A DNA stretch of 31,722 bases from Candidatus Bathycorpusculum fermentans (GCA_009787175.1 WRGM01000171.1:1-31722); one strand, 5' to 3'. Counted from the first letter of the stretch, positions 8,121 to 16,557 are shown. Numbers and translations are program-made. Notes: generated by a model not told the origin, from the letters alone.

Positions 8121-9176
8121 CTAATAATATACATCACTACCCACATCTGCGACATTACCTGAAATTTCACTATTTACTCTATTGAATGTCCCATACCAGT
8201 TACACACACCACCACCTTGATGTGCGATGTTACCTGAAATCACACCACCAAACAAACTGCAATCACCATAATAAATGAACACACCTCCACCATCATTAGC
8301 TCTATTATTAACAACCACGCCACCGACGCTCTCACCAGATATAATAAAAGAACCCGTGGCAGCCACATACACGCCACCACCCCAAACAGCCACGTTATCT
8401 GAAATCTCTCCACAGTACATTTCAAAAACACCTTTAGTATACACGCCACCACCACTGCCTATGGCTGTATTATTGACAATGACCCCGCCTAACATAGTAA
8501 AAATACCTGCGTTATACACACCACCACCCATACCACCATTATGCTCCATAGTACCACTAGCAGTATTACCAACAATTTCGCCCCCAAGCATACTAAAAGA
8601 GCCTTCCCAAGACACACTCACACCACCAACATTATCCGAAATCACTCCACCAACAAACTCAAAAACACCACCTCTAACAACTACCCCACCGCCGTCACCA
8701 CTACCATTATCCATATTGCCCGAAATCTTGCCATCAACCATAACAAATACACCACCCGACTCAACAACAACCCCTGCACCATGAGTGCCCTCATGTGTCA
8801 CAATAATGTTGCCAAGCGTCAACCGTCCACCATTCTCAACCGTAATAACACTTACACCAGCTATACCAGTTAACCGGAAAAAACCGTTTTTGCAAGAAGC
8901 ACTTTTTAATGTAACATCTGCACATGCAGGAATAACAAGTGTGCTAAGGGCAATGTCTTTAGTTAGGGCAATATTGACATGCCTGCCAGTTTCTGCCTTA
9001 TTAACAGCATTCCTAAGCTCAACCGCAGATTTAACACGTATGGAATTATTGTCTATCATTAACGTTTTATAAGCAAAAAGAGAAGAAACCAATAGTACTG
9101 TCATAAACATCAAAGAGATGACTAACAGAGTCTTGTGGCGTAAACTCTGCAAACCAGTTTTGAATTTAACGGACAT
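8121..9176 (-). CDS. Secreted beta-helix adhesin-like protein
   Basis: 351 residues starting at ATG 9176, with GGTGAT just upstream and a TATA-like ATATAAAC at about 9231-9223. A signal anchor occupies ~15-36. Residues ~50-110 resemble the capping region of right-handed beta-helix proteins. From ~115 to the end there are about eight coils of 25-35 residues with the pattern GGGVYxxGxFxMxGGxIxxN, such as GGGVYNAGIFTMLGGVIVNN. This resembles polymorphic outer-membrane-protein-type and methanogen adhesin-like repeats. Such proteins are abundant in gut archaea and act in attachment. The coding strand is strongly G/T-rich because of the Gly/Val repeats. No C-terminal anchor is seen, so the N-terminal helix may hold it. 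Confidence 0.75.
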   Translation of the reverse strand: MSVKFKTGLQSLRHKTLLVISLMFMTVLLVSSLFAYKTLMIDNNSIRVKSAVELRNAVNKAETGRHVNIALTKDIALSTLVIPACADVTLKSASCKNGFFRLTGIAGVSVITVENGGRLTLGNIIVTHEGTHGAGVVVESGGVFVMVDGKISGNMDNGSGDGGGVVVRGGVFEFVGGVISDNVGGVSVSWEGSFSMLGGEIVGNTASGTMEHNGGMGGGVYNAGIFTMLGGVIVNNTAIGSGGGVYTKGVFEMYCGEISDNVAVWGGGVYVAATGSFIISGESVGGVVVNNRANDGGGVFIYYGDCSLFGGVISGNIAHQGGGVCNWYGTFNRVNSEISGNVADVGSDVYY

Positions 9177-9222
9177 GTCATCACCACTTATACATGTAGC
9201 CTAAAGTGAAAAGTAACTGGTT

Positions 9223-9231
9223 GTTTATATG
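9223..9231 (-). promoter_or_regulatory. TATA box of the adhesin-like gene
   Basis: On the minus strand ATATAAAC lies about 50 bp upstream of the ATG at 9176. Spacing and sequence fit an archaeal TATA box. The operator motif of the neighbouring divergent promoter (site D) does not overlap it. Confidence 0.4.
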
Positions 9232-9260
9232 TTTGCTTTGTGCGTATGTATGGTTGTTTT

Positions 9261-9317
9261 TATTAAACTTTAGTTAATCAACTTATTGTTAATATAAGTT
9301 AACATGATGTTTATTAA
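9261..9317 (+). promoter_or_regulatory. Promoter with shared operator, site D (transporter/nitrogenase-like operon)
   Basis: CAACTTATTGTTAA (9279-9292) is followed by AAGTTAAC and the TATA-like TTTATTAA (9310-9317), 31 bp after the first C. The TATA position puts the transcript start near 9337-9343, so the in-frame ATG at 9304 lies upstream of the RNA. This supports ATG 9358 as the true start. It is the only promoter of this type seen before the five genes ending at 16234. Confidence 0.65.
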
Positions 9318-9357
9318 ACTTGGCGTGTATGTACTTCAACTTAAATGGAGAGATAAA

Positions 9358-10293
9358 ATGCAAAAAAAAATTTTGTATTTAGTTACAGCGTTAGTTATTG
9401 CGATAGTTTTAGTTTCAGCCATAGTGGTTTACACAAATCCACAAATCACTAGTGACGGTAAACCTATAACTGTGGTCGATGATAACGGTACTGAAGTAAC
9501 CATAAACTCAGTACCTGAACGTATTGTATCTTTAGCGCCTGGTAGTACAGAGATTTTGTTTGCGGTTGGTGCTGGCGATCAAGTTGTAGGTGTTACAGAT
9601 TATTGCGATTACCCCCCCAAACTTACTGAACAGATAGCAAATGGTAAAACAAGCTCCATTGGTAACTATTGGATGCCCTCTATAGAGCCTATTATTGCGT
9701 TGGAGCCTAATTTAGTTATTGCAAGCGGTGGCGGAGCAAGTGATGAGGTCGCAACTAAACTACGTAATCTGGGCTACACCGTAATAGTACTAAACCCTCA
9801 AACAGTTAACAACGTATTAGATAATATTAACCTTGTAGGCAAAGCATCTGGTCATACGAAGGAAGCTGCGACACTGGTAGATAGTCTTCAAAAACGTATA
9901 GATGCTATAGAAAACAAAATTGTAGGCATAACTGATAAACCTAAAATTTATGTTGAAGTATCTGATAACCCTTTAATGTCTGTGGGACCAAAGAGTTTTA
10001 TTAGCGATCTCATAACTTTAGTTGGTGGCGTAAATATTTTTGCTGATGCAGACGTGACTACACCTACAGTCAGCTCTGAAGTCGTTATAGGCAAAAACCC
10101 TGACATAATTATTTCAACATGGGCATCCGTTGACAATTTTAGCAAACGCGCAGGTTGGTCAAGCATAAGTGCAGTTGCAAACAACAAAATATACGATGTA
10201 AGCAAAGAAAACATTTACCAGCGTCCTGGTCCCAGGTTCATTGATGCCTTAGAAGACCTTTCAAAAGTGCTTTATCCCAATATCTTTGCCTAA
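9358..10293 (+). CDS. btuF: BtuF/FecB-like substrate-binding protein of the ABC operon
   Basis: 311 residues from ATG 9358, which has GGAG about 8 bp upstream, lies downstream of the predicted transcript start, and gives an N-terminus like the paralogues'. An in-frame ATG at 9304 would lie before the TATA box. A signal anchor (~5-23) leads directly, without a Pro/Thr linker, into the PF01497 fold: ITVVDDNGTEVTINSVPERI, IVSLAPGSTEILFAVGAGD, GVTDYCDYPP, IGNYWMPSIEPIIALEPN. The second lobe has FISDLITLVGGVNIF and KNPDIIIS, ending in RPGPRFIDALEDL. It is first in the operon with permease and ATPase genes, so it is the transporter's dedicated receptor. A T-tract follows its stop and may let it be made in excess over the permease. 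Confidence 0.88.
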   Translation: MQKKILYLVTALVIAIVLVSAIVVYTNPQITSDGKPITVVDDNGTEVTINSVPERIVSLAPGSTEILFAVGAGDQVVGVTDYCDYPPKLTEQIANGKTSSIGNYWMPSIEPIIALEPNLVIASGGGASDEVATKLRNLGYTVIVLNPQTVNNVLDNINLVGKASGHTKEAATLVDSLQKRIDAIENKIVGITDKPKIYVEVSDNPLMSVGPKSFISDLITLVGGVNIFADADVTTPTVSSEVVIGKNPDIIISTWASVDNFSKRAGWSSISAVANNKIYDVSKENIYQRPGPRFIDALEDLSKVLYPNIFA

Positions 10294-10295
10294 CC

Positions 10296-10312
10296 TTTTC
10301 TTTTTTCTTTTT
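10296..10312 (+). terminator. Internal T-tract between btuF-like and permease genes
   Basis: The tract TTTTCTTTTTTCTTTTT lies in the 36-bp gap after the binding-protein stop and resembles the T-tracts after the other binding-protein genes. It probably causes partial termination, a known way to make more receptor than permease. Confidence 0.35.
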
Positions 10313-10329
10313 AATGAATTTGTTCGGAG

Positions 10330-11415
10330 TTGACTGCAATTAACTCATTTCCTATAAAAAAATTCAATGCATCTCAAAAAGCTAAAAACTGGCTGATTAT
10401 CATACTTGGGCTTTTCACACTGTTGATATGCTCTATTTTGTTATCTATAAGCATAGGATATGTTCCCATTTCAATTCCAAACATTATTAAAGTATTTCTT
10501 ACAAATACTCTAGGTATTAACAAACTGTTTCATTTCCAAGTTTCAACGGTTGAAACAGTACTAATCCTTCAGGTACGTTTTCCAAGGGCATTATGCGCCG
10601 CACTTGTCGGGGCAGCTCTAGCTGTATCGGGCGCAGCTTACCAAGGACTATTTAGAAATCCAATGGCTGATCCATACACAATAGGAGCCTCATCAGGCGC
10701 AGCGTTAGGTGCCACAACAGCTATTCTTTTTGGATTTGGCATAACAATACTAGGTATAAGCATAATGCCTCTTTTCGCGTTCATAGGCTGCTTAGTGACT
10801 GTGCTTGGCGTATACGCAATTTCACGAGTAGGCAACAAAGTACCTGTACAAACTCTCCTCCTTTCAGGAGTTGCCGTAAGTATACTGCTAAGCGCAATCG
10901 TCAACGCTTACTTTTCACTCTTTCCTGAACAATTTCGCCAATCAGCCTTTTGGCTCATGGGCAGCGTCTCATATGCCGAATGGCTTGATGTATGGAGTGT
11001 ACTGCCATTTATAATAGGTGGCTCAATAGTTATCTACATGTTCTCCCGTGACCTAAACATATTATCGCTTGGCGAATCCGAAGCTACACATTTAGGTGTA
11101 GACCTTGAAAAAATGAAAAAAGTTCTCATTGTAGCTAGTGCTTTTGTAACAGCTGCTGCAGTCTCAATAAGCGGCTTAATCGCCTTTGTCGGCTTAATAA
11201 TCCCACACTTGACTCGTTTAATATTCTCTCCCGATCACAGAATTCTTGTCCCAGCATCTGCCCTAATGGGTGGTACATTCCTTGTATTATGTGATATTTT
11301 GGCAAGAGTCGTAATATCCCCCTCAGAATTACCTGTAGGTGTAATAACTGCAATCTGTGGTGGACCATTTTTCCTTTATTTAATGCGAAGAAAGAAAAAA
11401 ATAGATGTAACATGA
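10330..11415 (+). CDS. btuC: FecCD/BtuC-type ABC permease
   Basis: Up to 361 residues with about ten membrane helices. Family signatures of PF01032 are clear: RFPRALCAALVGAALAVSGA, then GLFRNPMADPYTIGASSGAA, QTLLLSGVA and FWLMGSVS. Then come LGVDLEKMKK, the SGLIAFVGLIIPHLTR coupling segment, PSELPVGVITAICGGPFF, and a basic C-terminus. It would form a dimeric channel driven by the ATPase encoded next (11-bp gap). The start is uncertain: TTG 10330 is the first conventional start in the open frame, but GGAG abuts it directly, so a non-standard start or start coupled to upstream translation is possible. The family moves cobalamin, haem or ferric siderophores; the ligand is not decided by sequence. 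Confidence 0.88.
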   Translation: MTAINSFPIKKFNASQKAKNWLIIILGLFTLLICSILLSISIGYVPISIPNIIKVFLTNTLGINKLFHFQVSTVETVLILQVRFPRALCAALVGAALAVSGAAYQGLFRNPMADPYTIGASSGAALGATTAILFGFGITILGISIMPLFAFIGCLVTVLGVYAISRVGNKVPVQTLLLSGVAVSILLSAIVNAYFSLFPEQFRQSAFWLMGSVSYAEWLDVWSVLPFIIGGSIVIYMFSRDLNILSLGESEATHLGVDLEKMKKVLIVASAFVTAAAVSISGLIAFVGLIIPHLTRLIFSPDHRILVPASALMGGTFLVLCDILARVVISPSELPVGVITAICGGPFFLYLMRRKKKIDVT

Positions 11416-11425
11416 GGCAACAAAT

Positions 11426-12754
11426 ATGGTACACTTAAAAATCAACAATATCGATTGTTACTATGACTCTTTTAAAATTATAGACAATGTCAGTTTCCAC
11501 TTTCAAACTGGACAATTTGTAGGTATACTTGGACCAAACGGGTCAGGAAAAACAACCCTGCTAAAAAGCATAAGCCACATCCTTAAGCCTAAAACTGGTA
11601 CAATTCTTCTTGAAGATGAAGACATTTACACTTTGAAAGCTGTAGATGTAGCTAAAAAAATGGCTGTTGTCTCCCAAGGTGCAATGATAGCTTTTAGTTT
11701 TACAGCTATTGATGTTGTATTAATGGGTCGCTCACCGCACCTGTCTCGTTTTGCTATGGAAAGTGACAAAGATATTGAAATTGCTAAGAAAGCAATGTCT
11801 TATACTGGAACGTTACATCTTCAAGATCGACCAATAACTGAATTAAGTGGTGGAGAACGACAACGTATTATCATTAGTAGGGCACTAGCTCAAGAACCGC
11901 AAGTTCTGCTTCTTGATGAACCTACTACATTTCTTGATGTAGCTAATCAGTTGGAAATAATGGATTTACTTAAACAGTTATGTAATGACAAAAAACTTTT
12001 AGTTATAGGTGTATTTCATGATTTTAACCTTGCAGCTCGATACTGTGACTCTTTTATACTGTTAAAGAACGGAAAAATAGTTGATAGTGGAAAAATAGAC
12101 GTGTTAACAAGTGAAAATATTAAAACAATTTTTAACATAGACACGGTTGTAAAGCAGAATTCTATAACAAAAACACCATATATCATCCCGATATCTACTA
12201 ATCATAAAGCGCCTTGCCGTAACTTAACTATTCATATAATCTGTGGCGCTGGAAGTGGTAGTTCCCTTATGAAACTTTTAACAGACGACGGCTATAATGT
12301 AACAACTGGTGTCTTAAACCTGCTTGATACAGATCAAGAGACTGCAGAATTCCTAAAAATTTCTGCAATCACAGAGGCTCCCCTGTCTTCAATTAGTGAT
12401 GCTGCTTACAAAGATAATTTAAGGTTAATTAAAAAAGCTGATTTCGTAATCATAACATCCTTTCCATATGGCTATGGTAACATTAAAAATTTGGATGCTG
12501 CAAACTTTGCCGTTGAGCAGAATATTCCCACTTTTTTGTTAAATGAATCTCCAATAGAGTTACGGGATTACACCAAAGGCCAAGCACAGAAAAAAATGCA
12601 AGAAATTAAAAATAGAGGCGCTGTTTCAGTTAAAGACGAAAAAAACCTTTTATTAGCCCTCAACTATTTAGCCAAAAAACATGCTGAGGTCAAAACTTTT
12701 TCTCCTCAGCACGTACTATCTGCGATAGCTACTCAAATGGAGATTACACAATGA
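11426..12754 (+). CDS. btuD: ABC transporter ATPase (BtuD/FecE type) with extra C-terminal domain
   Basis: 442 residues, against about 250-270 for the usual family member. Residues 1-260 are a complete ATPase: Walker A GPNGSGKTT (36-44), Q-loop VVSQGA, signature LSGGE (140-144), Walker B with D164-E165, and the switch His in GVFHDFN. Residues ~264-442 form a second domain starting CRNLTIHIICGAGSGSSLM. It has a glycine-rich loop after a first beta strand, then alternating strands and helices (ADFVIITSFPYG, TFLLNESP) like a small Rossmann-type nucleotide or cofactor domain. I recall similar tails on some anaerobe iron/cobalamin-type ATPases, without known function. The stop overlaps the next start as ATGA, tying it to the nitrogenase-like genes. 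Confidence 0.87.
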   Translation: MVHLKINNIDCYYDSFKIIDNVSFHFQTGQFVGILGPNGSGKTTLLKSISHILKPKTGTILLEDEDIYTLKAVDVAKKMAVVSQGAMIAFSFTAIDVVLMGRSPHLSRFAMESDKDIEIAKKAMSYTGTLHLQDRPITELSGGERQRIIISRALAQEPQVLLLDEPTTFLDVANQLEIMDLLKQLCNDKKLLVIGVFHDFNLAARYCDSFILLKNGKIVDSGKIDVLTSENIKTIFNIDTVVKQNSITKTPYIIPISTNHKAPCRNLTIHIICGAGSGSSLMKLLTDDGYNVTTGVLNLLDTDQETAEFLKISAITEAPLSSISDAAYKDNLRLIKKADFVIITSFPYGYGNIKNLDAANFAVEQNIPTFLLNESPIELRDYTKGQAQKKMQEIKNRGAVSVKDEKNLLLALNYLAKKHAEVKTFSPQHVLSAIATQMEITQ

Positions 12755-14910
12755 GAAGTATTGCTTTTTACGGGAAAGGTGGTATCGGAAAATCTACCAC
12801 AATTTCCAATGTCATCGCTGCTCTATCCCTGAAGAACAAAAAAATCCTGCAGATAGGCTGCGACCCAAAGCATGACTCAGCCAGATTGCTTTTAGGCGGT
12901 TTTACCCAAACAACTGTACTTGAACAGCTAAACACAACTGGACTAGTTTCACTTGACACAGTGATGCTAACTGGTTATAATCAGGTAAAGTGCATAGAGT
13001 CTGGCGGTCCCGAACCCGGTGTAGGCTGCGCTGGCAGGGGTATAATACAAACTCTTCAGCTTCTCAAAGAACAAGGACTCGACACTCAACAATTTGACTA
13101 CGTATTCTTCGATGTACTAGGAGATGTCGTATGTGGCGGATTTGCCGTTCCCATGCGCGATGGCTATGCTGATGAAGTATATATTGTATCATCCGGAGAA
13201 ATAGCCTCCATATATGCTGCTAACAATATAGCAAAAGGCTTACAGCGATTCACCTCCAACCATGGCAAACTCGGCGGTATAATAGGTAATCTGCGAGGAA
13301 TAGAAAACGAACGCAAAATACTGGAAGTTTTCGCTAAAAAAATTGGAACACAAATAATCGCCTTTATTCCTCGCAGCGAACTCTTACCACAAGCTGAACT
13401 TGCCTCTAAAACCATAATGGAATTTGCCTCCAACACTGAACTAGCCAACATATACACAGCCATCGCTGACCATATTGAACAACATTATAACCCTGCAATT
13501 CCAACACCTCTATCCGACATAGAACTTGAAGAATTCATACAAGAATTCTGCTACAACACAAAAATAACAACAAAAACCCTACAGCCCCCTTCACCACCTC
13601 TAAATAATAACCCAAAACAAGTAACTATACAAAACGTAGCTACATGTAAAAACAATAACTTTAACAGGCAAAAAATTCAAGTATCTATCCCAAAAAAACG
13701 ACCACCCCTATATGGTTGCTCACTTACTGGTGCCTATAACGCCATAAGCCAGCTTAAAGATGCAATTGCCCTGATGTATTCTCCCCCAGGCTGTGCATAC
13801 ATCAACTATTGCTCACATCAAAGCATGCCCACAAACGCCACTACACCATACTTTCCAAACCTTTTATGCACAAACATGCAAGAAACTGATGTGATATTTG
13901 GTGGAATAACCTCTCTAGAAAAAAACTTGAAAAACTTGAAACACAGGTTCCCTAAACAACCAATTTTTCTTATAACGTCTTGTCCTGTAGGTTTAATCGG
14001 TGACGATATAAACAATTTAATATCAAAAATGAACACAAAAGAGCAAAGAATAATCCACATTACATCCGATGGCGTAATGGGCGGTGACTTTTATTCAGGT
14101 TTAATTGCAGCCTGCAAGTTAGTTGCCACAGAATTCATAGATAAAACTGTCAGTCCAATTAATGACACTATAAACATTATCGGCGAACAGAGCTTATCTA
14201 CAACAGCTGATCCTAACTTTAACAATGTACGCCAAATACTAACTGCGTTAGACATAAAAATAAACTGCAGATACATTAAACAAACCAGCATAGACGAGAT
14301 AAAGAACTTTAAAAAAGCAAAATTTAATCTTCCACTTACAAACGGACAAACAGTTCATGAACTTTCTACTTTTTTAGATAAACACTTTGGAACTGAAACA
14401 CTTCAAACCCCCTTACCTATAGGGTTTGAGCAGACTGCTAACTTTACACGCACAATCGCCAGCCAATTCGGTAAAGAAGACTTAGCTGAAAAAATAGTAA
14501 GAGACGCTAAAATAACATACGAAAAAGATGCTATGCAACTAAAACAGTTCTTTGCAGGAAAAAAAGCGCTAATAAACTCTGGCGGTGTCAACATTGACTG
14601 GTTACACATAGCCTTGAAGGATATCGGTGTTGAAGTAAATCAGTGTAACACTTTTAATATATTCACATCAGATGGGGAAATCACGCCTAATTCAGAAAAA
14701 ATGTCTTCAAAAGATTCTATTGAGGAAGCAATACGTTTGTATCGACCCGATTTTATTTTATCCTCTCATCGTATACTAACAACTGATATAGCCTGCGACT
14801 TTTTCCCGGTCCTCCCTTTGTATGGTTTCAACTCTGGGCTAGATTATGCAAAAAAATTATCATTTAAATTAAAAATCCCCTTTACTGAAGGATGGAAATA
14901 TGCTAAATAA
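12751..14910 (+). CDS. NifH-NifD-like fusion protein (nitrogenase-like reductase)
   Basis: 719 residues in one frame. Residues 1-~260 are a full iron-protein (NifH/BchL/CfbC) domain: P-loop GKGGIGKST (8-16), DPKHDS, and both cluster cysteines, C93 in GVGCAGRG and C128 in GDVVCGGFAVP. A Pro/Asn/Gln/Thr-rich linker (~268-310) follows. Residues ~315-719 are a NifD-like domain with all three cluster cysteines: C323 (YGCSLTGAY), C348 (SPPGCAY) and C411 (ITSCPVGLIGDD). The nitrogenase His ligand region (SYDYSGPYHG in NifD) has no counterpart; YGFNSGLDY stands there, so it is not expected to hold FeMo-cofactor. The two domains are separate proteins in the nitrogenase, DPOR, COR and CfbCD systems I know. 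The gene lies between the ABC ATPase (ATGA overlap) and the NifK-like partner (11-bp overlap). It likely reduces a tetrapyrrole, metal complex or sulfur compound. Confidence 0.88.
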   Translation: MRSIAFYGKGGIGKSTTISNVIAALSLKNKKILQIGCDPKHDSARLLLGGFTQTTVLEQLNTTGLVSLDTVMLTGYNQVKCIESGGPEPGVGCAGRGIIQTLQLLKEQGLDTQQFDYVFFDVLGDVVCGGFAVPMRDGYADEVYIVSSGEIASIYAANNIAKGLQRFTSNHGKLGGIIGNLRGIENERKILEVFAKKIGTQIIAFIPRSELLPQAELASKTIMEFASNTELANIYTAIADHIEQHYNPAIPTPLSDIELEEFIQEFCYNTKITTKTLQPPSPPLNNNPKQVTIQNVATCKNNNFNRQKIQVSIPKKRPPLYGCSLTGAYNAISQLKDAIALMYSPPGCAYINYCSHQSMPTNATTPYFPNLLCTNMQETDVIFGGITSLEKNLKNLKHRFPKQPIFLITSCPVGLIGDDINNLISKMNTKEQRIIHITSDGVMGGDFYSGLIAACKLVATEFIDKTVSPINDTINIIGEQSLSTTADPNFNNVRQILTALDIKINCRYIKQTSIDEIKNFKKAKFNLPLTNGQTVHELSTFLDKHFGTETLQTPLPIGFEQTANFTRTIASQFGKEDLAEKIVRDAKITYEKDAMQLKQFFAGKKALINSGGVNIDWLHIALKDIGVEVNQCNTFNIFTSDGEITPNSEKMSSKDSIEEAIRLYRPDFILSSHRILTTDIACDFFPVLPLYGFNSGLDYAKKLSFKLKIPFTEGWKYAK

Positions 14911-16234
14911 CTCTTCTAACACACCAAACAGACCCGACTCCCTTATAGGTGCTATAGCAGCTTTTGAAGGAATACAAGAAGCATGCACTATTCTTAACGG
15001 TCCTATAGGCTGCAAATTTTATACAGCATATATGGCCAGTATATTAGTATCACGCCATAAACCTGAAAACACTGACTTTTTTGAAGAATTCTATTTCGGC
15101 CAACCCAGAATTCCTTGTACATATATAGATGAACAAGACTTCGTGTATGGCAGTGAATCCAAAGTTACCCAAGCCCTAAAATATGTTGAATTAAAAAAAC
15201 ATAGCATAATTGGCGTAATCAACCATTCAGGCACTTCAATTATCGGCGATAACTTGACCCAAATTATACATGATACAAACATTAAAACCCCTGCAATTGC
15301 TATTGATAGCACAGGATTTACAGGAACATACGCGACAGGATTCCAAAACGCGATTATTAAAATTCTTGAACAAATAGCAAATAATAAAAACAGCCAAAAA
15401 ATCCCTCGAACAGTTAACATCATTGGTAACACTATTTTCCACTATAACTGGGAAAACGATATTGCTGAAATCAAACGAACACTTGAACTCCTCGGTGTCA
15501 AAACTATAGCTACCATTTGCGCCGATGAGTCTATAACTAATATGCAAAAAGTTGGCAAAGCAGAACTTAACTTAGTTCTTAATGAAGAATACGGTGACAA
15601 AATTGCCACTTATCTAGAAAAAGAACACGGCACACCCTATATTGACCTACGTTTACAAGTCCCATATGGTTTATCTGCTTCTGAAAAATGGTTCACAGCA
15701 GTCACAAACTTTTTCGGAATATCTAACGAAATTATAACAAATGAACAAAATCGTATTCAAAAAAAATGTTACACTGCTCTTATAACTAACTCAGCATATA
15801 ATAATAATTTGCGTGGCATCCCATTTGCCATTTTCGGCGATTCTTCACAAGTCTATGCACTACTAACCTTCTTTTACGAATACTTAGGTCTGCTACCTGT
15901 TGCTATCGGAATTAAGGAAACAGGTACTAAAAACTCTGAAAATCTAAAAAAATATGTAGATCAAAATCTGCCCAACACACCTATACTTGTTAACCCTGAC
16001 CAGTACATGATAATTGACTGCCTCAATCAAACAACACCTTCTTTACTCTTTGGCAGCAGTATTGAAAAAAACATTTCACTAACACTCCAAAAACAGCTAC
16101 AATTCATACCTATAACGTTTCCATACTACGAAAAAGTCACTCTAACAAACCGCCCACTAACAGGATTCAATGGAGTCCTAACACTTGTCGAAGACATAAT
16201 TAATGCACTAATACATGTAAAACATAACTCTTAA
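14900..16234 (+). CDS. NifK-like beta subunit of a nitrogenase-like reductase
   Basis: 444 residues, ATG 14900 inside the end of the fusion gene. Family landmarks are present: PDSLIGAIAAFEGI, LNGPIGC with C38 (matching the second cluster cysteine), and IDEQDFVYGSESKV, equivalent to the E.DVVFGGE.KL segment. VINHSGTSIIGDNL stands where nitrogenase has a cysteine before IGDD, and that cysteine is absent. No cysteine stands at the first cluster position either (NRPDSL replaces the Cys-containing motif). Thus one ligand remains, against three in NifK. With three cysteines in the partner this gives a 3+1 set able to hold one [4Fe-4S] cluster, as I recall for chlorophyllide reductase. It is last in the operon and should pair with the NifD-like domain. 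Confidence 0.82.
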   Translation: MLNNSSNTPNRPDSLIGAIAAFEGIQEACTILNGPIGCKFYTAYMASILVSRHKPENTDFFEEFYFGQPRIPCTYIDEQDFVYGSESKVTQALKYVELKKHSIIGVINHSGTSIIGDNLTQIIHDTNIKTPAIAIDSTGFTGTYATGFQNAIIKILEQIANNKNSQKIPRTVNIIGNTIFHYNWENDIAEIKRTLELLGVKTIATICADESITNMQKVGKAELNLVLNEEYGDKIATYLEKEHGTPYIDLRLQVPYGLSASEKWFTAVTNFFGISNEIITNEQNRIQKKCYTALITNSAYNNNLRGIPFAIFGDSSQVYALLTFFYEYLGLLPVAIGIKETGTKNSENLKKYVDQNLPNTPILVNPDQYMIIDCLNQTTPSLLFGSSIEKNISLTLQKQLQFIPITFPYYEKVTLTNRPLTGFNGVLTLVEDIINALIHVKHNS

Positions 16235-16482
16235 AATTAAGGTAAAAACTATTACAACGCGTTTTTTTGAACAACAAATATAGTAACTTAACTTTTTATT
16301 TTTTTGTTTGTATGCCGCCGCGCCGACTGCTGGGCGTCCCTAACTACCCGATAATCTTACGTCTTTGTAATAAAAAGTAACAAATTTTTGTAAACTGTCA
16401 CAAACAATACCGTTCATGCAATCGTCGTGAACCTTGAGTCTATAAAATTAGGCGAGCTGAATACATATGTTTACTTTAATTT
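16235..16482. other. Intergenic stretch with T-tracts and a short GC-rich patch
   Basis: T-runs at 16262-16268 and 16292-16310 fit termination of the operon ending at 16234. Between 16313 and 16352 lies an unusually GC-rich patch for this window, with a small CGCC...GGCG pairing. GC-rich islands in AT-rich genomes can mark structured RNA, but this one is short and no known RNA is recognised. No gene is seen. Confidence 0.4.
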
Positions 16483-16506
16483 ATGGAATTGCTACATGTT
16501 GAGTTG

Positions 16507-16557
16507 AAAAGTCTTGTGGGTCTTGTGGAGGATCGTTTGAGACCCACATAGACTTTT
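16507..16557. repeat. Long hairpin-forming inverted repeat
   Basis: The left arm (16507-16523) and right arm (16540-16557) pair over 17 bp with a single bulged base. AAAAGTCT.TGTGGGTCT pairs with AGACCCACATAGACTTTT around a 16-base loop. Both strands would end the stem with a U run, so it can act as a bidirectional terminator. It lies between an incoming + operon (ends 16234) and a minus-strand gene (ends 16814). It also lies about 100-130 bp downstream of the orphan minus-strand promoter at 16.69-16.65 kb. Confidence 0.65.

Noticed and set aside
8275..8784. 169-codon Pro/Thr-rich frame opposite the adhesin gene
   Set aside because: It is the antisense image of the Gly/Val repeat coding; the minus-strand frame has a signal anchor, ribosome site and repeat logic.
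12751..16234. True nitrogenase (N2 fixation)
   Set aside because: The FeMo-cofactor His ligand motif and two of three NifK cysteines are missing, no nifB/E/N are nearby, and the context is an uptake system.
16313..16352. tRNA or known structured RNA in the GC-rich patch
   Set aside because: Too short, with no cloverleaf or other known fold; only a four-pair stem can be drawn.
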